DNA from: Pseudomonadota bacterium
Lineage (GTDB): Bacteria > Desulfobacterota > Binatia > Binatales > Binataceae
Assembly (NCBI GenBank): GCA_021324855.1
Contig: JAJPIG010000022.1
Location: 121,777 to 185,776, forward strand
Reading direction: 5' to 3'
DNA length: 64,000 nucleotides
Shown here piece by piece: positions 42,430-52,455 of the stretch. Both the position numbers and the translations under genes were made by a program. Within the stretch, counting starts at the first letter, position 1. Every line of letters starts with the position of its first letter. Below the pieces are notes generated by a model that saw only the letters and a list, made by a program, of their open reading frames with translations, searched no databases and was not told the DNA's origin.

Positions 42430-42732
42430 TTAGTTGCGGAACTTGTCAGCGAGCCGCTGCAGTATCCCCTTGGAGCCGGTCTCCTGCGGATGCGACGGTG
42501 CGCGGCCCTCGCGGAGCGCTGCGACCTGATCCTCGACCTCGCCCTCGATTGGAAAGCGTCCGGTCTCGCGCTTCGAGAACAGCGTCCGCCCGTCACACAG
42601 GACGTCAAACTGGCCGCTGCTGCCTTTGATCAGCGTCGCGGTCTCCCCAAATCGTTCCTTAAGCGAGGCGGCCAGACTGACCGCCCGGGGCCGGTATTTT
42701 CAGGCTTCGCAGTAGAAGATCTCGATCTTCAT
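42430..42732 (-). CDS. selW: SelW-like (Rdx/SelT-SelW-SelH) selenoprotein with CxxU motif
   Basis: This gene is absent from the ORF track. Reading from ATG 42732 through TGA 42702-42700 as selenocysteine gives 100 residues: MKIEIFYCEA-U-KYRPRAVSLAASLKERFG, then IKGSSGQFDVLCDGRTLFSKRETGRFP, ending in a TAA at 42430. The CEAU motif is the CxxU redox motif of SelW, and the YRPRAxSLA and G-x-FDV blocks follow as in the family. A stem-loop with a GUC tip starts in the right place after the UGA. It lies 14 bp after the pyruvoyl arginine decarboxylase gene. Likely a glutathione/thiol-linked redox protein. Confidence 0.85.
42666..42686 (-). promoter_or_regulatory. Putative SECIS stem-loop of the SelW-like selenoprotein
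   Basis: On the minus strand GGCGGTCA-GTC-TGGCCGCC pairs over eight positions, with one G-U wobble. It leaves a GUC loop closed by A-U, close to the GGUC loop of the E. coli fdhF SECIS. The loop begins after 22 nt from the UGA, the same spacing as in the ArsC/Spx-like gene. Confidence 0.75.
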
Positions 42733-42746
42733 AAGGATTCCGTCGC

Positions 42747-43310
42747 TCACCTTCCGTTAGGCAGATCGACGAACACCGCGGCGGCGACCACCGATGACCA
42801 CAGGCCGTCGCGATCGCCGATAGCCGACTGAGTAACGTTGCGGGTCGAGACGATCTTGTCCGACACTCGCCAGATATCCTTGCGCTCGTCGTAACTCGCG
42901 TTGGGATCGAAGTCGACGCCGAGGATCGTCGCGAGCATCGTGGCCGCCAGGTCTTCGGCATAGTCGCCCGCCTTCTGCTCGGTCTCGCCATAGCTGTGAT
43001 GCTCGGAGAGGTAGCCGTAATGCGCGGGGTTGGCCGGGATGGCGACGCCGACCGAGGCCGCGATCAGCCGATGCGGCTCGTTGGTCGCATTGTCGCTCAT
43101 GACGGTGAAGACGATCTGTCCCGGCGTAAGATAGCGCAACCCTTCCTGCGGGCTGATCAGTTTGCAGTTTGGGGGAAATATCGATTTAACGCGTACCAGG
43201 TTGTATTCGGCGATACCGGCCGAGCGCAGGGACATCTCGAACGATGTAAGTTTTTCGCGATGCTTCCCGACGCCCTTGGTCAGAAAGACACCCTTCGGAA
43301 GCGGGCCCAT
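42747..43310 (-). CDS. pdaD: Pyruvoyl-dependent arginine decarboxylase
   Basis: A 187-residue proenzyme: MGPLPKGVFLTKGVGKHREKLTSFEMSLRSAGIAEYNLVRVKSIFPPNCKLISPQEG. The serine in VKSIFPP is the expected self-cleavage point where the pyruvoyl group forms, as in archaeal PdaD. It would make agmatine for polyamines without PLP. ATG 43310 is chosen because GAGGAG and the family N-terminus begin there; the track start at 43382 adds a non-family leader. The SelW-like gene follows within 14 bp. Confidence 0.85.
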   Translation of the reverse strand: MGPLPKGVFLTKGVGKHREKLTSFEMSLRSAGIAEYNLVRVKSIFPPNCKLISPQEGLRYLTPGQIVFTVMSDNATNEPHRLIAASVGVAIPANPAHYGYLSEHHSYGETEQKAGDYAEDLAATMLATILGVDFDPNASYDERKDIWRVSDKIVSTRNVTQSAIGDRDGLWSSVVAAAVFVDLPNGR

Positions 43311-43426
43311 CCCCGGATTTTCTCCTCGTTGAAAATTGAGTCTGGCGCATGCGGGCGGCTCCCCACTGACCGGCTCCCGCATTCTTTATCGATCAATTCA
43401 TACCGGAGCGACATGGCGTGCGCTAC

Positions 43427-45103
43427 TCATAGCGCGTTTGGCGGCTGATATTCGCCGAATACGCGGCGCATCGCGTCCGCGATCTCGCCCAGCGTGGCGC
43501 GCGCGCGGACCGCTTCGATGATCGGCGGCATCAGGTTCGATCCATCGTGCGCCGCGGCCTCGACCTGCCGGAGCGCAGAGGCGGCCGCAGCCGCATCGCG
43601 ATTCGCGCGGACCTGCGCCAGCTTCGCCCGCTGCCGCTCCTCGATCGCCGGATTGACGCGCAGGATTTCCGGCATCGGCTCGGCCGAGCTGGTGAATCGA
43701 TTCACGCCGACGATAATTCGCTCGCCGCTTTCGATCGCGCGCTGGTAGGCATAGGCGGCGTTCTGGATTTCGCGCTGCATGTAGCCCTGCTCGATCGCGG
43801 CGACCGCGCCGCCGAGGTCGTCGATACGCGCCAGGTACTCGAGCGCGCGCCGTTCCAGCTCGTCGGTCAGAGTTTCGAGATAGTAGGAGCCGCCCAACGG
43901 ATCGACGGTGTCGGCGACATCGGACTCGTAGGCGATCACCTGCTGCGTGCGGAGCGCGAGCAGCGCCGATTGCTCGGTCGGCAGCGCGAGCGCTTCATCG
44001 CGGCTGTTGGTGTGCAGCGATTGCGCGCCGCCCAGCACCGCGGCCAAGCCCTGCAACGCGACCCGCACGACATTGTTGTCGATCTGTTGCGCGGTGAGCG
44101 ACGAGCCCGCGGTCTGCGCATGAAACCGCAGCATCATCGAACGTTCGTCCTTTGCGCCGAAGCGATCTTTCATCAAGCGCGCCCAGATGCGCCGCGCGGC
44201 GCGGAATTTTGCGATCTCCTCGAAGAAATTGTTGTGCACGTTGAAGAAGAACGAGAGCCGGCTCGCAAAGCGATCGATCTCGAGGCCGGCCTTGAGCGCG
44301 GCGTCGACGTAGGCAATTCCGTCCGCGATCGTGAAGGCGAGTTCCTGCGCCGCCGTCGAGCCGGCCTCGCGAATGTGATAGCCGGAGATCGAAATCGTGT
44401 TCCAGTTCGGCACCTCGCGCGAGGCGAAACTGAAGATGTCCGTGATGAGGCGCATCGAGCCGCGCGGCGGATAAATGTAGGTGCCGCGCGCAACGTACTC
44501 CTTCAGGATGTCGTTCTGGATCGTGCCGTTGAGCTGCTTCCACGCCACGCCGCGCCGCTCGGCCACCACCAGATAGAGCGCAAGCAGGATCGATGCGGTC
44601 GCGTTGATGGTCATCGAGGTGGAGATGCGCTCCAGCGGCAGCTCCGCGAGCAGCGTCTCCATATCGTCGATCGATCCGATTGAGACGCCGACCCGTCCGA
44701 CCTCGCCGCGCGCCAGCGGATGGTCCGCGTCGCGACCCATCTGCGTCGGCAAATCGAAGGCGACCGAAAGCCCGGTCTGTCCCTGCGCGAAGAGGTAACG
44801 ATAGCGGCGGTTCGATTCCTCCGCGTCACCGAAGCCCGCGTACTGGCGCATCGTCCAGAGCCGCCCGCGATACATCGTCGGCTGGACGCCGCGCGTGAAC
44901 GGAAACTCGCCGGGAAAGCCGAGTTCGGCGAGATAATCTGACCCGTGGCGATCGGTCGGGTCGTACTCCGGCGCGATTTCGATTCCCGACGTGGTCGTGA
45001 ATCGAGGCCGACGCTCGGGATTACGCTTGATCGCGGGCGCGAGGCGCTCGGCGCGCCATCGTTCGCGCGCCTCGGTGAGTTTGCGATCGCCGTCGTCGGA
45101 CAT
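43427..45103 (-). CDS. mcmA: Methylmalonyl-CoA mutase, large (catalytic) subunit
   Basis: A 558-residue protein with the mutase TIM-barrel: [73 protein letters not shown], and [20 protein letters not shown]. The Tyr in QYAGF favours methylmalonyl-CoA over isobutyryl-CoA. It lacks the C-terminal B12-binding domain, so a separate small subunit must exist; none is seen in this window. It lies 20 bp after the biotin carrier gene, completing a propionyl-CoA to succinyl-CoA operon. Confidence 0.9.
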   Translation of the reverse strand: MSDDGDRKLTEARERWRAERLAPAIKRNPERRPRFTTTSGIEIAPEYDPTDRHGSDYLAELGFPGEFPFTRGVQPTMYRGRLWTMRQYAGFGDAEESNRRYRYLFAQGQTGLSVAFDLPTQMGRDADHPLARGEVGRVGVSIGSIDDMETLLAELPLERISTSMTINATASILLALYLVVAERRGVAWKQLNGTIQNDILKEYVARGTYIYPPRGSMRLITDIFSFASREVPNWNTISISGYHIREAGSTAAQELAFTIADGIAYVDAALKAGLEIDRFASRLSFFFNVHNNFFEEIAKFRAARRIWARLMKDRFGAKDERSMMLRFHAQTAGSSLTAQQIDNNVVRVALQGLAAVLGGAQSLHTNSRDEALALPTEQSALLALRTQQVIAYESDVADTVDPLGGSYYLETLTDELERRALEYLARIDDLGGAVAAIEQGYMQREIQNAAYAYQRAIESGERIIVGVNRFTSSAEPMPEILRVNPAIEERQRAKLAQVRANRDAAAAASALRQVEAAAHDGSNLMPPIIEAVRARATLGEIADAMRRVFGEYQPPNAL

Positions 45104-45123
45104 CGATAAACGCCCCGTGGCCG

Positions 45124-45627
45124 CTACTCGATTATGACAAGCAGGTCGTTTTTTTCCACCGTCTGCCCGGCCGCGACCTTGACCTCGATGACGGTGCCCG
45201 CCTTGGGCGCCTTGAGCTCGTTCTCCATCTTCATCGCCTCGACGACCAGCACACCCGCGCCGGCCTCGACCGCGTCCCCCGCCTTGACCATGACGTTAAC
45301 AACCCGTCCGGGCATCATGGCGCGCATCTCGGCGCGTCCGCGCTGACCGGCATGTATCGATGCTCCAGCCGCCGCGCGCCGCGGATCGATAAGCGCGACC
45401 CGTGCGATGCCGGTGCGCGATGCGATTACGATCTCGTCGCCAATGCGTTGCACCTCGAAATCGAACGAGCGCGTTCCGATCAACATCGAAAACGACGCAC
45501 CGCCCACCCGGCGCACATCGATGTCGAAATGATGGTCGCCGACGCGCAGCCGCCAGCCGTTGCCGTCGTTAAGTTGCTCGACGTCGAACTCGTGCTCGAC
45601 GCCGTCGAGAATTGCGACGTAGCGCAT
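45124..45627 (-). CDS. Biotin carboxyl carrier protein of acyl-CoA carboxylase
   Basis: A 167-residue protein whose C-terminal lipoyl/biotinyl domain reads [60 protein letters not shown]. The Lys in EAMKMEN is the biotin site. The N-terminal part holds a propionyl-CoA-carboxylase-like beta-rich domain ([16 protein letters not shown]). It lies 3 bp from the biotin carboxylase gene and is clearly its partner. Confidence 0.9.
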   Translation of the reverse strand: MRYVAILDGVEHEFDVEQLNDGNGWRLRVGDHHFDIDVRRVGGASFSMLIGTRSFDFEVQRIGDEIVIASRTGIARVALIDPRRAAAGASIHAGQRGRAEMRAMMPGRVVNVMVKAGDAVEAGAGVLVVEAMKMENELKAPKAGTVIEVKVAAGQTVEKNDLLVIIE

Positions 45628-45630
45628 CGC

Positions 45631-47136
45631 CTAACGCCGCATCAGCTCGAGCCGCGCCGCGGTCTTCCAGGCCGACGCGCGCGCCGGCGGGCGATCGCCG
45701 TCCCGCGCAGTGTCGGCGTGATTACGATGCGCCGCGACCGCGGCCATCAGCGTCGCCGCGAGACGCATCGGATCGGCATCGGTCCGCGCCGCCGGATGAT
45801 ACTCGTTTTCGAGGAACTGATTATCGTAGTCGCCGGCGATGAAGCGCGGATGGTTCATCAGCCATCGATGGAGCTCGATATTCGTGCGCAGCTCGCCGAC
45901 GATCGCGAACTCGTCGAGCGCGCGGCGGGTCCGCGCGATCGCCTCGGCGCGATCGCGCCCCCAGATCGCGAGCTTCGCGATCATCGGATCGTAGTAGATC
46001 GGCACCTCCGCGCCGCTCTGGACGCCGGTATCGACGCGCACTCCCGGGCCGGTCGGGATACGCATCGAGTCGATGCGTCCGGGCGCGGGCGCGAAACCGT
46101 TGACGGGATCCTCGGCATAGATGCGGCATTCGATCGCCGCGCCACGCTGGCTCAAATCGCGCTGCGTAAAGCTCAGCGGCTCGCCTGCCGCGATGCGAAT
46201 CTGCTCCTTCACGAGATCGACGCCCGTCACCAACTCGGTGATCGGATGCTCGACCTGGATGCGCGTGTTCATCTCGAGGAAGTAGAAATTTCGGTCCGCG
46301 TCGACCAGAAACTCGATCGTGCCGGCGTTCACGTAGCCGACCGCCTTCGCCGCCCGTACCGCGACCTCGCCCATCGCTTTGCGCAGCATGGGCGTGATGA
46401 ACGGCGAGGGCGATTCCTCGACGACCTTCTGATGCCGCCGCTGAATCGAGCATTCGCGCTCGAACAGATGGACCGTATGGCCGCGCGTATCCGCGATGAT
46501 TTGGACCTCGACATGATGCGGCTGCCGCAGAAATTTCTCGACATAGAAACGGCTGTCGCCGAACGACGATTTCGCTTCGCCGACCACCGCGCGCAGCGCG
46601 GATGCGATCTCGTCCTCGCGATGGATTTCGCGCATGCCCTTGCCGCCGCCGCCGGCCGACGCCTTGAGCATGATCGGAAAACCGATTTCACGCGCGATCG
46701 CGCGGACCGCGGCTTCGTCCGTCAGCACGTCGGGCGAGCCCGGCACGACCGGCACCCCCGCCGAGGCCATCAACTGCCGCGACGCCACCTTGTCGCCCAT
46801 CGCCTCGATCGCTTCCGGCGGCGGTCCGATGAACACCAGGCCGGCGGCAGCGACCGCGCGCGCGAATCCGGCGTTCTCAGAGAAAAAGCCGTAACCGGGA
46901 TGGATCGCCTCGGCGCCTGTGGCGCGCGCCGCGGCGATAATCTTTTCAATCTGCAGATAGCTCTCGGCGGCGGGCGGCGGCCCGACCGCCACCGCATGAT
47001 CCGCCTCGCGCACGTGCAATGCCGTGCGATCGGCATCGGAAAAAACCGCCGTGGTTTCGATTCCGAGATCGCGGCATGCGCGAATCACGCGCACCGCGAT
47101 TTCACCGCGATTGGCAACCAGGATACGTTTGAACAT
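45631..47136 (-). CDS. Biotin carboxylase subunit of acyl-CoA carboxylase
   Basis: A 501-residue ATP-grasp enzyme: MFKRILVANRGEIAVRVIRACRDLGIETTAVFSDADRTALHVREADHAVAVG, the Gly-rich loop KASAGGGGKGMREI, and FLEMNTRIQVEHPITELVTGVDLVKEQIRIAAGE. It carboxylates biotin on the adjacent carrier. The operon with a propionyl-type carboxyltransferase and mutase identifies the substrate route as propionyl-CoA. The C-terminal tail past residue 445 is Arg/Ala-rich. Confidence 0.92.
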   Translation of the reverse strand: MFKRILVANRGEIAVRVIRACRDLGIETTAVFSDADRTALHVREADHAVAVGPPPAAESYLQIEKIIAAARATGAEAIHPGYGFFSENAGFARAVAAAGLVFIGPPPEAIEAMGDKVASRQLMASAGVPVVPGSPDVLTDEAAVRAIAREIGFPIMLKASAGGGGKGMREIHREDEIASALRAVVGEAKSSFGDSRFYVEKFLRQPHHVEVQIIADTRGHTVHLFERECSIQRRHQKVVEESPSPFITPMLRKAMGEVAVRAAKAVGYVNAGTIEFLVDADRNFYFLEMNTRIQVEHPITELVTGVDLVKEQIRIAAGEPLSFTQRDLSQRGAAIECRIYAEDPVNGFAPAPGRIDSMRIPTGPGVRVDTGVQSGAEVPIYYDPMIAKLAIWGRDRAEAIARTRRALDEFAIVGELRTNIELHRWLMNHPRFIAGDYDNQFLENEYHPAARTDADPMRLAATLMAAVAAHRNHADTARDGDRPPARASAWKTAARLELMRR

Positions 47137-47153
47137 CGAGCTTTGCGGCAGCC

Positions 47154-48704
<1,551 letters not shown>

Positions 48705-48796
48705 TCATCATGCGCCCGCATCTAAGGCGGGCGCCTCGTCGGCCAACAGAAATATCGTATGTCATCGGAGGGTGAAAGCTATGCGCCGGGATAGAA

Positions 48797-48827
48797 AAGG
48801 CCCGGCAACCGGAAGTTGCCGGGCCTT
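48797..48827 (-). terminator. Rho-independent terminator of the DUF4382 gene
   Basis: A 13-bp perfect stem (AAGGCCCGGCAAC with GTTGCCGGGCCTT) and a 5-nt loop lie 20 bp after the stop at 48847. On the minus strand the stem is followed by TTCTATCC, adding to the stem's own TT to give a short T tract. It also insulates the pcc operon, which begins at 48704. Confidence 0.82.
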
Positions 48828-48846
48828 ATTCGCGAAATCGATCAGC

Positions 48847-50367
48847 TCAGTCGCAATTCGTGAAGCTGAGCGTCGGTAGCGCCAGCGGCGACGCGCCCGG
48901 CAGCGAGATTAACTGCGCTGGGCTGCACTCAGGCGTGCTCGTGCCTATCTTATTGGCATTGCTGAGCAGCGAATAATTGGCTGTCCCGGAACCTGACGTG
49001 TAGGACCCGCCGACAGCGCCGGTCACAGGATTGTCGGGCGGCATGAAAAGGTCGAAACAGACGCAATTCGTGCCGACCGGGCAGGTTGAAGGACATCCGC
49101 TGCTGGAAGTGGTCACCGGCTCCGCAGCAGTCCCGCTGTACGGCGGAATCTCCGCCTGATTCAGCCGATTATTGGCCTCGAAGCCTTGGGTACCGAAGAA
49201 ATCAATGTCATCCCCGGAGGCGGCTGTATTTTGAGTCGTCACCTGCGGGCTAACGTTCGGAGACGCCCCGCTGCCTTCAATCACCGGAATCGTGATCCCG
49301 CCGACGCCGTTGTTCGCGGCGACCGTCACTCCGGTTGTAATCGTCGCATCGGCCGGATTTGCGGCGTTAGGCAAACTCTCCGCATCAACCACGATGTCAT
49401 AGTTACCGACCGGCACCGGACAAAAGACAAAATTGCCGCTGCTATCGGTGGTAGCCTCAGCCACGAGTGTATTGGTTGGGACTTGTTCGGTGCTGGGCGT
49501 GGGCGTGCCATCCGTCACGTTCTGGCTCGCTTCGGTCTCAAGCCAGACATTGGCATTCGGAACTGCCACTTGGCCGGGGGTGACCGTCGTCCTGGCACCG
49601 GTATCTGTGCCGACGACGACCTGTCCAGAGATGACCGGGTTCAGCGCGATTTCGCCGCTATGCAGCGTCGGTTTCAGCGAGTAGCTGGTGTTGCCACCGC
49701 CCCCTTTCTTCTTTCCTTTGCCGTTGCCATTCCCGCCGTGGACCACGAGCTCGCGGCACGCATCGATGTCGATATCGAGATCGACGCTCTGACCGTCGGC
49801 GATCTTTAGTCCACCGTGGCCAACCTGGCCGGGCGGAATCTTGAGTCCGGTTTTGCTGCCGCTCGGGATGGTCAACGGCGCAAGCTGCCCGCCAGCATCG
49901 ACGCAGTTGTAGACCGTGTCGCCGAGGGACGCGCACGCGTTCTCATTCGCCGGAATCACCGGCCCGGGTGTGCCGTTATCGACCGTGATTAATCGGAGCT
50001 GCTCATACTTGCCGGGCAGCAAGCCGGTACCGCCGAGACCGACGATCGGGCAGTCAGCGCTACCGATGGGCTCGGTCGACTCGTCGCTGGCGAACATCAG
50101 ATCGAATTGGGCCGGCGTCGGGGTGCCGATCAGCGACTGGAAGCCGCCGCCATTGCCGTTGCGATGCGCCCTCACGTCGGAAATCGTCACATAAACATGA
50201 TCGACGTTGCTGGCCTTGCACGCCGGGCCGTGGGCGCTGCGATTACTGAGATGGACTGCGACCTTGCCAGATGCGGCGAACGCCGTGCCCGCAGCGACCT
50301 GAGCGCAAACCAGCGCGCCTCCGACGAGCGCGCTCTGAAAAAGGCCTCGTCCTAAATTTAACCTCAT
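48847..50367 (-). CDS. Exported DUF4382 protein with carboxypeptidase-regulatory-like domain
   Basis: A 506-residue protein. A signal peptide spans LFQSALVGGALVCAQVAAGTAFA. A DUF4382 domain follows (VDHVYVTISDVRAHRNGNGGGFQSL, FDLMFASDESTEPIG, GLLPGKYEQLRLITVDNG). It then has an HGGNGNGKGKKKGGGGNT linker and an Ig-like carboxypeptidase-regulatory domain (VPNANVWLETEASQ, TTDSSGNFVFCPVPVGNYDIVV). ATG 50367 is chosen because the track leader has no ribosome site. Secreted, perhaps cell-surface; function unknown. Confidence 0.78.
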   Translation of the reverse strand: MRLNLGRGLFQSALVGGALVCAQVAAGTAFAASGKVAVHLSNRSAHGPACKASNVDHVYVTISDVRAHRNGNGGGFQSLIGTPTPAQFDLMFASDESTEPIGSADCPIVGLGGTGLLPGKYEQLRLITVDNGTPGPVIPANENACASLGDTVYNCVDAGGQLAPLTIPSGSKTGLKIPPGQVGHGGLKIADGQSVDLDIDIDACRELVVHGGNGNGKGKKKGGGGNTSYSLKPTLHSGEIALNPVISGQVVVGTDTGARTTVTPGQVAVPNANVWLETEASQNVTDGTPTPSTEQVPTNTLVAEATTDSSGNFVFCPVPVGNYDIVVDAESLPNAANPADATITTGVTVAANNGVGGITIPVIEGSGASPNVSPQVTTQNTAASGDDIDFFGTQGFEANNRLNQAEIPPYSGTAAEPVTTSSSGCPSTCPVGTNCVCFDLFMPPDNPVTGAVGGSYTSGSGTANYSLLSNANKIGTSTPECSPAQLISLPGASPLALPTLSFTNCD

Positions 50368-50642
50368 TGAATACACCGCCTTTTTGGGTCTCGATTTTGT
50401 CCGGATCTTCAGTGCAAATTCGATGCTAGGACCAAAACCTGGAGAGCTTGGCTTATTATAGATAATATCGACCGTAATCAATCAAGACCCAAGCAAATTC
50501 AGGAAGGTCGTAGATGAGCGGTAGCAAGCCCTACTGACAGCGTCGGCTGCGACGGGTTTTGCTGATACGGACGATGCATGATCGCAGCATCGATGCGAAA
50601 CGGCGACGATCGCGACGGGAAATCGAATCGACGAACAGCCGG

Positions 50643-51164
50643 CTAATCCTTCGCCTCCGGCGTGAAACCCGCAAAGCGCATCCAGTCGCCGGTTGCGATG
50701 CCGTGGCGCCTGCAGAAGCCGCCGTTCACCTCCAGCACGTATTGCGCGGGCTTGCCCGGCCCGACGGTCTTTTCCGAGTACGGCTTCGCCTGCGCAACGA
50801 TCCCGACGATACGGCCGTTTTGGTCGGCGAAAATCATGTCGAGCGGAATCTCCGTATTCTTCATCCAGAAGTAGACCACGCTCGGCGCGCGGAACACGAA
50901 GATCATCCCGGCATCCTCGTCCAGATGCGCGCGGAACATCAGGCCGCGCTCGCGGCTCGCTTCGTTATCAGCGATCTCGACGCGCACGCTCGCGCGCTTG
51001 ACGCCATCGGTCCCGAAAATCGCGACGTGTGGCGACGCATCCGAAGCGGCTCGTGCGCCGCCCGTCAATAGGATTGCGAACAGCATCGCGACGGTAACGA
51101 TCACCGCGCGATACGGTGATCGATCAGGTTGTGGGGATGCTTTGCGAAGTCGCTTCCAGTTCAC
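50643..51164 (-). CDS. DUF192 family exported protein
   Basis: A 173-residue DUF192 protein with an N-terminal membrane/signal segment (VIVTVAMLFAILLTGGARA). The family core reads VEIADNEASRERGLMFRAHLDEDAGMIFVFRAPSVVYFWMKNTEIPLDMIFADQNGRIVGI. The beta-rich fold has an unassigned role. Its start overlaps the end of the MFS gene by 41 bp, so translation is coupled. Confidence 0.88.
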   Translation of the reverse strand: MNWKRLRKASPQPDRSPYRAVIVTVAMLFAILLTGGARAASDASPHVAIFGTDGVKRASVRVEIADNEASRERGLMFRAHLDEDAGMIFVFRAPSVVYFWMKNTEIPLDMIFADQNGRIVGIVAQAKPYSEKTVGPGKPAQYVLEVNGGFCRRHGIATGDWMRFAGFTPEAKD

Positions 51165-52440
51165 GTCCAGCCGTCTCCGGAAAAAAGCCGTAGATGATGA
51201 TCGGCGCCATCATGCCGAAAGCTGTCAGCCAACAGATCGAACTCCAATGCGAAGCAAGTATGCCGTACAGGATCGCCTCCAGCATCAGGCCGCTCGCGCC
51301 GCCGAGCGTGCTGGCCACGGTCAAGGCACTGCCGGCCGACGCGCGATACGAAGTCGGAAAAAGTTCGGTCGCGTAAGCGTTGATGATCGTCACCGCGGCG
51401 CTGTCGAAGAACAGCCGCAACACCCAGGCCGGGATAACGGAATTCGTGCCCGTCGCGTACATCCAGATCGTGAACAGCGGGCCCAGGAGCGTAAACAGTG
51501 CTCCCATCGTACGGCGCCCAAAGCGATCGCTCAGGCGTCCGGCGAAGATATTGCCGATGATTCCGACTGCCCCGCCGAAGAAGACCATCGATGAGACCTG
51601 CCCTGGAGTCCACCGATGCGCCTCCTGCAGGTATTTCGCGAACAGGTAGCTGCCCGGATTGTTGCTCACCGAATAGAGAAACCCGGTCCCGACCAGCATC
51701 GCAAGGCGCCGCCGCGAGTACCGGAACAGGTCGGCCACCGGTTCGATTAGACGGATGCGGCGGACTTCCTTCAGATGGTCACGCTCGAAGCGTCGACTTT
51801 CGGGCAGCAAGCGGCGCAGCGGCGCGATCAATAGAAGCGGCAGCAGCGAAAGTGTGTAGAGTCCACGCCACCCGTAAGGAATCGAATGGATAAACGCGAA
51901 GGCGATCGCGGCCAGGCCGTAGCCTGACGCGACCAGCGCGCCGAGCAGGCCGATCATCCAACCACGGACGCCGGCCCGCACCTCTTCGGCGAGAATCACC
52001 AGAGCGACCACACCTTCCGCGCCGGTGAACGCGCGCGCCATGAACTGCGCGGCGACGAAGCTTTTGGGACCCGGCGCGACCGCGCTCAGGCCGGTAAAGA
52101 GCGTGTAGCCGAAAATCGTGTAGAGCAGCAGGCGGCGACGTCCGACCGCGTCAGCCATCGGCGCGATCGCGAGCGACAGCAGATGGCCCAGGCGCACGAC
52201 CGAGAGTATCGCGCCGAGATTGGCATCGGCGATTTCCAGCCCGCGCTGAATCTGCCGGAGCGCAAGGCTCAGCAGCGCGACGTCGTAATTGTCGAAAAAT
52301 CCGGCCGTCGCCGCGATCCCGAAGACGCGCCATTCGCGCCGCGTGAGCGGCGGGAAAAGTCCAAGGAACGATCCGCGCACCACCGGGGCGGGCCTATCGT
52401 GCAAAGCGCCTTCGGCCGCGCTTTCAGGTTCGGTTTTCAC
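51124..52440 (-). CDS. MFS transporter
   Basis: A 438-residue, 12-helix MFS protein: RVFGIAATAGFFDNYDVALLSLALRQIQRGLEI, APMADAVGRRRLLLYTIFGYTLFTGLSA, FAGRLSDRFGRRTMGALF. The start DNYDVALL and the GRR motif resemble the aromatic acid:H+ symporter and sugar-porter branches; substrate uncertain. It starts at a GTG 15 bp after the P450 stop and overlaps DUF192 at its end. Confidence 0.85.
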   Translation of the reverse strand: MKTEPESAAEGALHDRPAPVVRGSFLGLFPPLTRREWRVFGIAATAGFFDNYDVALLSLALRQIQRGLEIADANLGAILSVVRLGHLLSLAIAPMADAVGRRRLLLYTIFGYTLFTGLSAVAPGPKSFVAAQFMARAFTGAEGVVALVILAEEVRAGVRGWMIGLLGALVASGYGLAAIAFAFIHSIPYGWRGLYTLSLLPLLLIAPLRRLLPESRRFERDHLKEVRRIRLIEPVADLFRYSRRRLAMLVGTGFLYSVSNNPGSYLFAKYLQEAHRWTPGQVSSMVFFGGAVGIIGNIFAGRLSDRFGRRTMGALFTLLGPLFTIWMYATGTNSVIPAWVLRLFFDSAAVTIINAYATELFPTSYRASAGSALTVASTLGGASGLMLEAILYGILASHWSSICWLTAFGMMAPIIIYGFFPETAGRELEATSQSIPTT

Positions 52441-52455
52441 GGCGCACGATGAGGG

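Noticed and set aside
42700-42702. Reading the TGA in the SelW-like gene as a sequencing error or nonsense mutation
   Set aside because: The TGA is exactly at the Sec position of CxxU, the rest of the gene is intact, and a SECIS-like hairpin follows.
43547-44683. A 378-aa ORF on the + strand
   Set aside because: It lies opposite methylmalonyl-CoA mutase, with shadow composition.
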